Made by a program: the position numbers and the translations under genes | Part shown: piece by piece, positions 1 to 11,320 of the stretch | How positions within the stretch are numbered: position 1 is the first letter of the stretch | How the letters are laid out: each line of letters begins with the position of its first letter | Assembly: GCA_008828725.1 (NCBI GenBank) | Contig: MEHQ01002756.1 | Location: 1-64,000, forward strand | DNA: 64,000 nucleotides | Reading direction: 5' to 3' | From: Saccharina japonica | Taxonomy: Eukaryota > Sar > Phaeophyceae > Laminariales > Laminariaceae | Notes under the pieces: model-generated | What the model saw: only the letters and a program-made list of their open reading frames with translations | What the model was told of the DNA's origin: nothing | Databases searched by the model: none

Positions 1-1042
1 GCCGATTCTTCATCCTAAAAAGGTACCAGTTCTGTGGTCACAAAACTACGACACAGAGATACTACACTCAGTGCAGTAAGCAGAGCAGACAATGCAACGC
101 CATATACGACAGGCAAGACCTACCCTGCTAGCACTGAGAGGGTGTGATAACAGTATATGCTGCTTGCTCACGACAGGGACGTGGCAGTCCATCCATTTTA
201 CTTTCAAGAATATATACCCTGTAATTCATCGTACATGGCGGAAATAATTGGGGTATAATACGAGTATCGGATGCGGGCGAACTTTCCGTAAGAAGGAGCA
301 GCACAGCAGAAGTTAGTAGGTACAAACGATTGACTATTACAATAAAGTACTCGTACTCGTACATACGTAGTATTGTATCGTTTACGAGGTACAGGGGTAT
401 GGAGGTATGGAGTGAATATACATACTATAAGTATCTTGACTAGCGGAAAGCGCGAGAGCGTGAGTTAGCGAAACCCTCTGCGCGATGAAAATGAAGGCAA
501 GAACGATAGTGGGGAGGAGGGAGAAGAGGACCCCGGATCTGAGTTACGACTATGGAGGGAGAGGGACAGAAACAATGGTACTGCTGTGATGCCATCTGTG
601 GTGGCAGTGGTGTCATGACGTCTTCCCACAGGCCAGCCACACAGGAAGGGGCACACGTTCTTAAAACTTAGGCAGTGCCCAGGCTGAGAGGTTTCTTAAT
701 TGTTTCAAATTCTCAGGCTGACTTTCTTCCAATCTACTTTCTTATGAGCGGGCCGGTACTGCTGTATACGTCAACAATTATACCCCGTATTGCTGCGGAG
801 AGAAGCGAGAGGACGAAAGAGGGACACCCGGAGAGGAAGAGAGGGGAAGGGACAGACGGAGCCGAACCACGCCACCACCAAGCATCAAGCTTCTGGTGCC
901 CCTGGTACTCGGCTGGTGGGGTGGTGGCGGCGGCGATGGAGGTGGTGGTGGTGGCCTGTTGTGGGGTAGCTGGTACTACGTAGTATCTCTGTCGTAGTTT
1001 TGTGACCACATAACTGGTACCTTTTTGGGATGAAGAATCGGC
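1..1042. repeat. Small element with terminal inverted repeats (non-autonomous DNA transposon-like)
   Basis: Bases 1-65 return as a near-perfect reverse complement at 980-1042, with about five differences. The outer end reads GCCGATTCTTCATCC and its mirror lies at the right. A second short inverted match, centred on ATTATACCCC, lies near 240-265 and 770-790. No transposase frame lies between the ends. The left end touches the window edge, so a target duplication cannot be judged and the element may reach further left. It contains a piece of the SINE family seen whole at 46.1 kb. Class is inferred from structure only. Confidence 0.55.
479..572 (+). repeat. SINE body fragment
   Basis: This stretch matches 46260-46357 closely, sharing ATGAAGGCAAGAAC-like, GTGGGGAGGAGGGAGA-like and CCCCGGATCTGAGTTACGAC blocks. 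The tRNA-like head and A-tail seen in the 46 kb copy are missing here. It sits inside the 1-1042 element. Confidence 0.6.
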
Positions 1043-1424
1043 ACGGACACTGGGTGTGCTGGATGTCGACGGGTAGAAAGGAAGGTTTGTTACACACACA
1101 CCTACTACGTACCTACTCGTTTTTGAAAGGGTACACGTTCCGAATATTCAAATGATATGTTCCCGAATGCATTACGAATAGGGTCCATGAAAACGGGCTG
1201 TCAACCGTTGTGTATGACGCACTGTATTTTCGTGTTCATGTGTGGTCTCGTGTGCAATCCACGTATCATTGGAAATAAGTGGTACGCTGAGGCCCCGCAC
1301 TATAGGGATTAGCAACTGAAACGAGTTTAAAGTGAAGACAACAACAACAACAAAAACTATGTCGTCTCGTACCAGGTACGTAGTTAGGTTGGGAGCAGAA
1401 ATTAATAGGGTACGTACCAGGTAC
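1043..1424. other. Intergenic, nothing recognised
   Basis: Short frames only, with no match to other parts of the window that I could see. Confidence 0.5.
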
Positions 1425-2079
1425 GGGCAAACATTAATAGTGTCGAATAATCGAGAGAAGCAAACTAAAGGGTTATTATACTTAAACCAAGTAAGTGCGA
1501 ACAAGGGTCACCACATGAGCAACAACTTGGGTGGCTCGGGAGGAGGTACATAGGAGGTCGGATGCTGAGACAGGACAGAGAGAGGGACACCGGGGGAGGA
1601 AGAGAGAGACGGGGCAGGGATGCGTCGTCACTCCAAAGGAGCCGAGGGGGAGAGGTTGGATAACGAGGACGCGACACGAGTGCGCAGCAGCCGGTCGTCG
1701 AGTTGGAACGCACGCGTGTGCTTCACGTTCGTCGTTTTTTTGAGTGGGAGACTTCCGTCACGTTGCCACTCCGGCCGGAAATATAAGGTACATTTCGATG
1801 GTCACAAAATGTACAAATGCACCTAATAATCGTTACGAGAAGACCGGACGTCGAGCGAAGACCCGAGGGTAGCGAAGGGTAGCCCGACGAGGTTGGCCGA
1901 AATCAACACAACATCACCCAGGCCACGTCAAACAAGCTGAAACTTCGAGGGTGCCCGTAATGTGATGAGTAGACAGGGTCTGTGCGGTCGGGGGCGGGGT
2001 CAGACAAGGGATTTCGTGACTCAAAAAATCGAGGGGGTGCACCTCTTGTGGGGAGAAAAACAAGTAAGACAGACAGACA

Positions 2080-2127
<48 letters not shown>

Positions 2128-3445
2128 TATTTGAATTCCCGAAACAGAGACTCAGTTTTGCAAACTGAGAACTGAGAATACTGCTGTGAAACAGAGAAAA
2201 ACCAAAACAAAATACACGCAAATTATTGGGTAAATCAAGTGAGATGCTAACGTACCGGGTACGAGAACACAACGACACGAGCCGAACTGAAAAATAAGAA
2301 CAAAACACAAATAAAAACGAATGATGAAATTATCAGTTTGCAAAACTGAGTCTCTGTTTCGGGAATTCAAATCCTGTCTGTCTGTCTTACTTGTTTTTCT
2401 CCCCACAAGAGGCTCACCCCCTCGATTTTTTGAGTCACGAAATCCCTTGTCTGACCCCGCCCCCGACCGCACAGACCCTCTCTACTCATCACATTACGGG
2501 CACCCTCGAAGTTTCAGCTTGTTTGGCGTGGCCTGGGTGATGTTGTGTTGATTTTGGCCAACCTTGTCGGGCTACCCTTCGCTACCCTCGGGTCTTCGCT
2601 CGACCTCCGGTCTTCTCGTAACGATTATTAGGTGCATTTGTACATTTTGTTACCATCGAAATGTACCTTATATTTCCGGCCGGAGTGGCAACGTGCCGGA
2701 AGTCTCCCAAGCAGAAAAGCATCGAACGTGAGAGACACTACCGCGTTCCAACTCGACGACCGGCTGCTGCGCACTCGCGTCCTCGTTATCCAACCTTTCC
2801 CCCTCGGCTCCTCTGGAGCGACGGACCACATCCGTCCCTGCCCCGCTCTCTCCGTCTCTCACTTCCTCTCCCGGTGTCACTCTCTCTCGTCTCCCAGTTC
2901 CCCTCTTCTCCGCGGCATCCCACCCCCGACTTGCGAGTCAGAAGTTTGTTACTCTGATGGTATTGCTATTTATACCTCGTACATACCCGTACGACTACTA
3001 TTAATAGCTTATTCTGCTGTGCCGCTCCTTCTTACTTATGTTCGCCCGGATTTGATTCTACGTACGAGTACTATTAATGACTTCTTCTGCTGTTCCGCTC
3101 CTTCTTACTTATGTTCGCCCGGATCTGATACGCTAATTAGTTCTGCCGTGTACGTGCTGGTTCCAGGGTATAGATTCTTGCGACGAACGTGAAGCACACG
3201 CGTGCGTTCCAACTCGACGACCGGCTGCCTCGCACTCGTGTCGCGTCCTAGTTATCCAACCGCTCCCCCTCGGCTCCTTTGGAATGACGGCCCATCCCTG
3301 CCCCGTCTCTCTCTCCCTCCCCCGGTGTCCCTCTCTCTGTCCTGTCTCAGCATCCGACCTCCTATGTACCTCCTCCCAAGCCACCCAAGTAACCCTTTAG
3401 TTTGCTTCTCTCGATTATTCGACACTATTAGTGTTTGCCCGTTTG
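1425..3445. repeat. Foldback element with nested inverted arms
   Basis: The left arm 1540-2165 is mirrored at 2325-2905, and the inner 400 bp or so are nearly identical. The loop is about 160 bp (2166-2324). The outer left part, 1425-1735, is mirrored a second time at 3185-3445. The right side therefore carries two copies of the outer arm, separated by a tandem duplication (2994-3055 and 3067-3128, motif CTCCTTCTTACTTATG). A 186-codon frame at 2632-3192 is a by-product of the arms. No transposase is present. Such structures fit foldback-type DNA transposons. The high arm identity suggests recent formation or conversion. Confidence 0.75.
2069..2127. repeat. (CAGA)n microsatellite
   Basis: About 14 nearly perfect GACA/CAGA tetranucleotides lie near the inner end of the left foldback arm. 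The mirrored position on the right arm (about 2372-2388) has only four, so the tract has grown or shrunk in one arm. Confidence 0.9.
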
Positions 3446-3528
3446 CGAGTCAGAAGTTTGTTACTCTGATGATATTGCTGTATGTCAATAGTGAATTTAT
3501 ACCCGCACGGACCCCCTCCATATACCAC

Positions 3529-3640
3529 ATTACGGGCGCCCTCAAAGTTTCTGCTCGTTTGGCGTGCCCTGGGTGATGTTGTGCTGACGGGCTACCATCG
3601 GCTATCATCTCAGGTCTCTCGTCCTCTGCCAGCCTGAGAT
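3529..3640 (+). repeat. Decayed extra copy of part of the foldback arm
   Basis: ATTACGGGCGCCCTC and the TTTGGCGTG...CTGGGTGATGTTGTG block repeat the right foldback arm at about 2493-2590, with more mismatches. A shorter echo (GACGGGCTACCCTTGGCTATC) lies near 3808. Confidence 0.6.
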
Positions 3641-3644
3641 GAGA

Positions 3645-4080
3645 CATGCTCTGTTAGCAGTTTGTTGCTCTGACGATACACGTTAATAGTTAATCGTTTT
3701 GCCTCCGGTGCTTGTTCGGCCGTCACGGTAAAATGGATGGTAAGTTAATTCCGCTTGGTTTAAGTATTACGATGTTGAAAAAATACACCGCGCAGGCCTT
3801 CAGCTCTTTTGGCTGACGGGCTACCCTTGGCTATCCTCTTCTCTCTCTCGTCCTCTCTAGGCATGATATGACAATAGTCATGCTCTGATAGCAGTCTGTT
3901 GCTGTGACGATACACTGTAGAGAGTCATCATGCTCTGATAGCAGTTTGTTGCTCTGATGATACACGTTAACAGTCATTCGTTTAACCTACGGTGCTGCAT
4001 GAGATGAATAGTCATGCTCTGATAGCAGTTTGTTGCTCTGATGATACACGTTAATAGTCAATCGTTTTACCTCCGGTGCT
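3645..4080 (+). repeat. Interrupted tandem array, unit about 68 bp
   Basis: Four units begin with CATGCTCTG(A/T)TAGCAG and, where complete, end with CCTCCGGTGCT or CCTACGGTGCT: 3645-3712, 3879-3928 (short), 3929-3996 and 4013-4080. They share GCTCTGATGATACACGTTAA. The array joins the foldback element to the copied segment that starts at 4090. Confidence 0.8.
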
Positions 4081-4089
4081 CGCTTGATT

Positions 4090-6330
4090 TATGTGTATGA
4101 TGCACAGCAGAACAGCTAAGTGGCACACTGAATATGAAGGCGATCGGCCTCCTTTCTACCTCGAGTGTTATCCGTTGTGGGGTAGTAAGTGTGCGTTTGT
4201 CCGCTTTGAACGTATTACCGACGCCAGACGTATGAAATGTCCAATTTATACCTTATCATCGAATGGAGTGAAAAGCACCGGTACACCGTCTGCTAGCTGG
4301 CGAAGTAGGTATTAGTCCGGTCGCCAACACGACCCACCAGGCACGGGCTATGTTCTGAAAAATAAACATCAGGACTGGTGTTCGCTACAGGCGGGTTCTG
4401 CGGCACTCGTGTTCAGCTTCTCCCACAAAGAACGTTTATAATGATATTAGTTTCGACTTTGATTTTCGTTGTTAATCACAAAATAAAACGACGTTGAAAA
4501 GTGAGGTTGTAACGAAAAAGCTTGCGGTGGTTGGTTTATTATTTGTCTGTATTTCCAAACGTATTTGTTGGTTCATATAATTGTTTATTGATCGCGATCG
4601 GTCAGTTTGGGGGGGTAGCGCTGATAGTCGAACTGATATCAGAGAAAAACTCACGGTGGGAAGAGCCCGTCCATTGCCGGCAGGAACGTGACTGCTTTAA
4701 AAACAAAAATAAGCATGAACGGACGGGACACAACAGAAAAATGTAGATAAGTTAATACCACAACAGAATCCAATCGCCCACACTAAACTTGTACCCGACT
4801 TTCGTACATTCAGCTTCATTTACTAAACTTCACAACTATTGGTTTGTGTTCACTATCTCCGCGATCTGAATGTTCGTGCTTTGTATACCGGAAAAAGCAT
4901 ACTACGTTGGAACACGGGCACCACCAACTCAACTTGTTTATATTACTACCATTGAGTGTAGGAACCATCCCCGGAAAGAAGTACGGTTTCTGAAGGAAGG
5001 GGGGGGGTTGGCCACGAGCAATCCTCGCCCAGTGTCTAAACCCAACATGACAACCGAAGTTTGATACAAACACGTATTCGACATTTGTGTTGAAAACAAA
5101 GTCATGGTTACTGCGGGGTTTCAACGGGATATACCTATATCCTTACGGAATTCCAGTGAAACACATACCGCGGGGATGGCAGAAACAAAGACCACGTTGA
5201 AGAAAAACGATTAATCGATCAATCGGTTTCAGCGCATGGTACTAGCTCAGCGGAAATATCGAATCCGATAGTTTATGCTTTGATGCCTTTCATGCGACGG
5301 ACCTACAGCTATAAATAAACACGTCAACACCGGCGATATCCGTGCACCCCCCCTAAACGGCAGACACCGTGAGGCAAAGGGCTTCATTATTTCAGTGCCA
5401 GGAAACAATGAGGTGGCTATCACGATCTCTACGTCATACTGTCTCTGTGTGTTAGTTGCCATGGGGAAGTGTCTGTTTGAAAACACTTTTTCCCAAGAAT
5501 ATACTGAAGTATAATATTTGCAGAGTTAAAATATTCTCTCTCCCGCTGTGTGCGTGTTTCAGGTGTCCGTTGGTGGGTGGCTTTATCCCCATTGTGAAGC
5601 GACCAAGTGTAGTCGATCAGGGAGAGGGTAGTTTGGTACGTAGACGAAGTAGTTGTTTCCGCCACCGGAAAAAAAACAAGCACTGTGTATTGGTCAAGAT
5701 AATGCGACTGGTCAGTGTCGGAAACTGGAACGACAGTGTATGTTTGGATTGTGGTATATGAGGGACCCATATGTAGTCGTTCCATTCTAGAAATGAAACA
5801 CGTGCAGGTCAGCATCCCCGCGTTGGGCGCAAGTAAAGACATGGTTCCTGCTGCAAGCGTGGGTTGAGGTGAGGTAGTCGCTGAGTTGGTCGGCCAAGCC
5901 AGGAATTTGAGTCCTTTTTATGCCGCCCCAGCGTTCCCATTTTTGTTTCTGAAGAGGCGAGGAGGGATCGAAAGTAGCCGTAGTTCCAGAATACTTGTTG
6001 TTTCGTTAATGGGTTTTGCTTGAGTTATATCGCAGCAGTCGAATGGTACACCCCATTTGGAGGCTTGGTAATCCGAGTCAACTCTAGGCCGATACTACAG
6101 TACATGGGAGAGAAAAGAGAGCGAACGACGGTGGCATTAGGTGATCGAGGTACTCAGGAGATTGCAGCAGGCTAAGATTCAGGTATCAGCCCGAGGGAAT
6201 GAATTTCTTCTACGAGTCAGAAAACGATAATTACACTGTATTTTAAAAACATAATCATGAGTACGTTTGCATGAGATGTACCGCACACTTTAGCTCAAAC
6301 AAGGGAAGAGCATAGTAGCCGACATAATAG
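4090..6330 (+). repeat. Copy C of a 2.2 kb segment also found in both palindrome arms
   Basis: The segment aligns along its length with 35035-37290 (same strand) and with about 54465-52060 (opposite strand). Shared landmarks in order are AAGTGGCACACTGAATAT, the G-tract near 5004, ATCCCCGCG...GCAAGTAAA and GAGATGTACCGCACA. Neither flank matches the arms, so C is a separate, shorter copy. Short amino-acid patterns recur in all three copies (for example WHTEY and IPAL-ASK), which hints at a lost gene, but no copy keeps a long frame throughout. Function is unknown. Confidence 0.75.
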
Positions 6331-8539
6331 TAGTAGTCGTCGTGATACCGGTCGTGGTTCTTATCCGCCAGTACTCGAGGGTGGCAAGTTTAGTATAAGC
6401 AAAAAAAAATTGTGGCGTTGCCAGCAGTATGGTTGTCAATATACATCAGTATTAGCTACTGCATACAATGGGATGAGGTGTAGTACACAGTAATACGGTC
6501 TCTTTTTTACCTCTGCCAAAGGGCAACTGAACTGCCCAATAGACGCCAGCCCCCCCCCCCGCTTTCCGTCGCATAGGAACCTCCTCCCCGAGTAGCGTTC
6601 TTCCTCTACTTCCCGTGCGTATACTCGGGTGAAACATGTATTTGTGGTGCCGCTCCATGTTCTAGTTTCGAGCTTCTGACTCGGGACTCGCCTGACTGTT
6701 CCCCGAACATACGCATCGTGGTTTAATTTTTATATCATATTATTACTCGTGAGTCCTCGCTTCTATCACAAGCTCCTCGTCATAACCATTAATTATATTT
6801 CTTCAAGTCATCCTCTCTACCGCTTATATATTGTTCTCATGCTCTCTCACCGTCTCGGCCTCCGGTTCTTAAGATTACGATAGGTGTCACCATGTGCTGT
6901 GTCCTTGAAATAATATACTCCGGCCGCCGTAGTTGGCGAAGATTTTATCGGTTGGTGACAACCGCTCATCTATACCCAGGCATCTACAATCGATTGCGTC
7001 GCGATTATGATGAAACCATGAACACGGCCAACACCATCCTCCCAGCAACGATATGCCCACCGTAGCGAGAACAGCCTTTATAGATCATCACTACCTTGGA
7101 CCCACTATTGCCGTGGCCGTTGGGCGGTAACGCCCGCCGTCCTTCAATCAAAGTTGGTACTGGTGTTTGCTCGAGAACCCATCAACGATTCAAGATTATA
7201 TTTTGTGTACAATTGCAATGGTATGAATATCCGGAACAATCCAGTCAGTGGCGGGTCGATGACATAACCGCCGACACACCAGTTTGCTTGAGAGCAGGGT
7301 GGGTCGTGAGTGCAGCGCCCCCGCTTGAGGTAAGATGACCACCTTCGGAGCAGGCAATCCCAGGACCGGACGAATCCTCAGAAGCAGCGGCCGGACAAAA
7401 TCGAAAGATACTAGTGAGTGCGTCTGGTTAACCAGTGGTAGCAAGCATGACCGTTCAGCTCTCGGTAGCCAGCCCTTCTTTCCATCGTTCAGTGCCGAAA
7501 CAATTTCGCCAATCCCGTGTGACCACGCAAGCTGTCGACCACCCAGAGATAAACGCCCCGTCTGTTCGGCGACCAGTAGCAAGGCCGGCTATTAGGCATG
7601 TAGAAGCGAGCCAAACCGTCCATCTCACAGTAGGGATACCGGCTGTGGAGTAAAACGTCGCGAGCCATGCTCTTCCACCCCTAGTAGAGAGTAGTGCTGC
7701 TCAGTGCGCAGCTGAAACTCATGTGGGCGAGCCTTCGGTAGCTAGCTCGGCTGTTCATTGGCCAGCAGCGAGCCCGCCTATCCAGCCCTCGGAGGCTCTG
7801 GTGGGTGTACAGCACTCACAATTGCCCCAAACTGTGGAGTTTGCCGCAGTAAGGCTGGTTGGCCAGTCCGCAGAGGCGGGCCTCAGCGTGAACTCCACAT
7901 AAGAGAACACAGAGTACCGCCATACGTTCCTGAGTATCCCGAAATACACACGGTCACTGGCGTTTCACTGTTTTTGCAGCAGATAGAACGTCCATATGGG
8001 TAATGGTGGACACAGCTGCAAACAAGAGTATAAGGGTATCTACAGCGTATATAATCCAGTGTATTGTCCTTTTGATGCATTGCCGCCCACATGTGGCTTG
8101 CATGACGTCACTTCATTTTGGTATACCCGATGGTAGCGGGGCAAGATTAGAGTGCACTACGCCGGCAATCTATATTCCCACGTACATCGCATTCAAACTC
8201 GCTCATACATTAAACCGTGGCTGCCATAGTCCCACCCGCGAAACTGAACGCATATTGGTTTTGAGGTACACGGTATGAGGTAATGTCGCACAACGGTATT
8301 TCTTCACCTGTAAATAATGTTGAGGTTGTTTAGATGTGCTATAGAGATTAATGGTTGATACGTCGAAAGTTGATGGTGAGCAGCATATACTTATTGCAAT
8401 TCATTTGTTTTTCTTTGCGAAATTTGCGACGAACAAAACAATACCGAGCAGGCATGTATCGGTCTTTACATGAATTAGAGCGTCTGTTTGTCAACGTTAT
8501 TGGCTATTGTATCGAGACATGAAACTAAAAGGGAAGTAC
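6331..8539. other. Intergenic, no supported gene
   Basis: Only short overlapping frames on both strands are seen. The longest, 7196-7582 minus (128 codons), has no recognised motif and overlaps plus-strand frames of similar length, so it is probably chance. Confidence 0.4.
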
Positions 8540-10080
8540 TCCCTATGGTCGTAAGACTACGCCCATACATGAAGGTGAAGTACACCCCCCCTCTGTCAAC
8601 ATGATGCCCTGTGTCGTCAGCCTTCAACAATAAGCCAAACTGCGTCTTCCACAATAGATCAGCAACTTTACCGTAAAATATCACAGGTGACCGCACTCGG
8701 TGTAGGGGTGTACAATTTGTCGATGATGACGTTTGTCGTCATCGTTGGTCTGTCTTCCGTTAAGGGCGAACGTTTTAGCCTCCTTCAGTAGCCATCAAGA
8801 CTGGCCACCTTTCGAAAAAAGGTGTGCACAATAAACGTGCTGTTTTATTTTTTCAACAACATGCTGCACACACTACGAATGGTGCACCTGTACCCCATAA
8901 TCCATGTTGGGGAGACAACCCACAAGGTAGATATCTTGAGGCATTCTTGGCCCGGGCAAGAGGAGTCGGTTTTTTAAAAAATGCACGTAAACATGTACGC
9001 CATCATTGCACGGGCGATTTATGTAAAAATAGGTATGTTTTCTTTAGCACACGAAACTTTCTGCTGAGCGATCTAACCCTTACATAAATGTTCGCCTACA
9101 GTAAAGTGCGTTCATGATCGTTATTTCACATATCCAATCACCCACCGCGTCGGTCACGATGTCCTCTGACAGGAATAATTTCCAGTTTAATAAAGCTCCA
9201 CGTAAATTATTATTTTTTTTACTTCCTTCAGCATGATGGCTTGGACGCAGCTGATACAGACGTTCAACCTACCGCGTAATTGGCTGTGGTGGTTGATAAA
9301 TCATCGTCGTGGTTCGACGCATATCTTAACTTCCAAGTTCGTTTCGTCCCACCAACAATTGAAGTATGAGTCGTCTTCTCCACCTTGTGATTCACAGGTT
9401 AAAACTCTTAAAGTGTCACGCCCCCTTCGCCGTTCACATGGTTCCCTGTATCGTCAGCCTACAATAACAATCCGCCCTGCGCCTCCCAGAATAGATCAAC
9501 GGCACTTGCTTGTCACATAGGATATGTGATCACCGTCGGTGTACTTGTACCACTGTACAGTTTGAGGATGATAACATTTATCGTCGTCGGTATGTTTGCA
9601 AGTTAACGACGAACGTTTTTCCCTCCTTCATGAGCTATCAAGACTGGACTACAGTAGTTTCAAAATCAAGGGTCCACCATAGACGTGTCTCATTCACATT
9701 TGAATTTGGATGGTCTATATGTTTCGTTCATGGACATAACATGCCGCAGACACTACCAAGGACGTACCTGTACCCGATACTAATCCTTGGGGAGAAAACA
9801 CAAACGCTTGGAATACGAGTTTGATATTTCGAAAAATCTTGCCCCGAGCTATACGAGTCGATTTCCTCAACATTGCACGTAATAAAAGCGCGTTTAATGC
9901 ACGGGTAGTGTATGTACGCGTGCGACGGTATTGCCCGTACAAACGTCTGGCTTACGCTTGAAACGTCGAAATATTGTCCGTCTACGCTATAGGGTTATCA
10001 TGTTCGATAATTCATGTGTCGAACCAGCTACGGCGTCAACCACGGTCGACTCTGACAGGAAGGATCCCAAGTCTGGAAAA
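8540..10080 (+). repeat. Old tandem duplication, two copies of about 0.65 kb
   Basis: Bases 8540-9195 realign with 9395-10080. Shared blocks in order are CAGCCTTCAACAATAA/CAGCCTACAATAACAA, CTCCTTCA...CATCAAGACTGG, CTTGGGGAGA-like, TTGCACG and CTCTGACAGGAA. The copies carry many mismatches and indels. They lie head to tail with about 200 bp between them. I see no conserved reading frame and cannot name the unit. Confidence 0.7.
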
Positions 10081-11320
10081 GCGGCTGTCACAGTACGCGG
10101 TTCGTTGCCCGCACACTACAATATGTACCATAGCCGGACCTCCTCCGTAACCGGAATACCAAGCAAACTCACCCTATATTTGCATTCACGTGCGCCCTTT
10201 TGCAGGTTGTGCGATCGCAGGAGGCAGTGGCGAATGATTGCTATCCGGAGTAAAATATGTTGCCACGGTTTATTAAAGGATGACGAGACCGAGCTGTGCC
10301 TGGATGGCCAACCCAAGACGACACCGGCAGCCCGTTCGTCGAACATGGCCAACTCCGTGGGCATTGAATTATCGGAGTACAATAGTAGGTTGATGATATT
10401 GTAACATCGCGTCCGCTAAAAGCTGGACCTATGTTGTTTGGGGAAAAACTAATGACATTTGAGTTTGTTTTGCCGGTACGAATTACGTTCAGTGACATAT
10501 ATCTGGCACAAAGACTGTCAGTGCGATATGATACTTCATGCCGTGGCGTGGATGCAGCTCTAGTACAAATATGCTAAGAGCACGGAATGTAGCATGTTTT
10601 GCCGTTTGAATTGTTGTTGCATGGCCACTTGGCCAACAAAAGCAATGGTGTTCGAAAAATTAGCTGCATTGGGAGTTTAGGCGCTCGCGAATAACGATCA
10701 AGGCACGAAAAGTATCATACTGTATACCTTAATGCTTGTACCACTCACAACGCAGTGGCTGGATCACAATACTTTACTACCGCTGGACCACACCGTAGTT
10801 GCCGCTTGTTACGGAGTTTCTTGGAGACATTATTGCGTCATGTTTAGGAGCCACTGCCTCGTTTTATTCAAGGCTTGTGGTGCCGGACGATCGAAGTAGC
10901 CATACAAACACACATGGTTTATCTACATGCCTATATCATTTTGAAGAGCAATGAGTGTCGAAACATGAAAAACCGCGCATGGCCGGTTTATGCCCCTTTC
11001 GAACTGATGACAACACTGGCATACATACTGACATGAAGCAGGGTCGTTCGAAGGAGTGTTGGTCCTGATTTCGCTACCCTCACAGCAGTCTGAGCAGTAG
11101 CGCCTCACCCCTGGAAATCGACATCGGACTCTCAACAGCAACACAGCCAGCCACAACACAGAGACATATTATGCGTTTTGTAAAAACATGAAAACAATGC
11201 TATATACCTGGGACGAATGATTTGCAGCTATACGATGCACTTTGTGATGTACTTGCTCAACGACAACCATATACTATAGAACTATAAATACACTCATGTT
11301 CCAGATCATCCAGAAACCTT
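10081..11320. other. Intergenic, downstream of EsV-1-7 gene 1
   Basis: No gene is supported. Right after the stop of gene 1, on the minus strand, about 60 bp resemble the 3' flanks of genes 2 and 3 (TGTTTTGAAA, then TTTCYGG-like). No canonical AATAAA lies close by. Confidence 0.4.

Noticed and set aside
2632-3192. 186-codon plus-strand frame
   Set aside because: It lies inside the foldback element, covers both an arm and a tandem duplication, and has no domain-like pattern.
4090-6330. Terminal inverted repeats on the triplicated 2.2 kb segment
   Set aside because: A weak match between the ends (GCTAAGTG against GCTAAAGTG) in copy C is not kept in copy A, so a transposon boundary is not supported.
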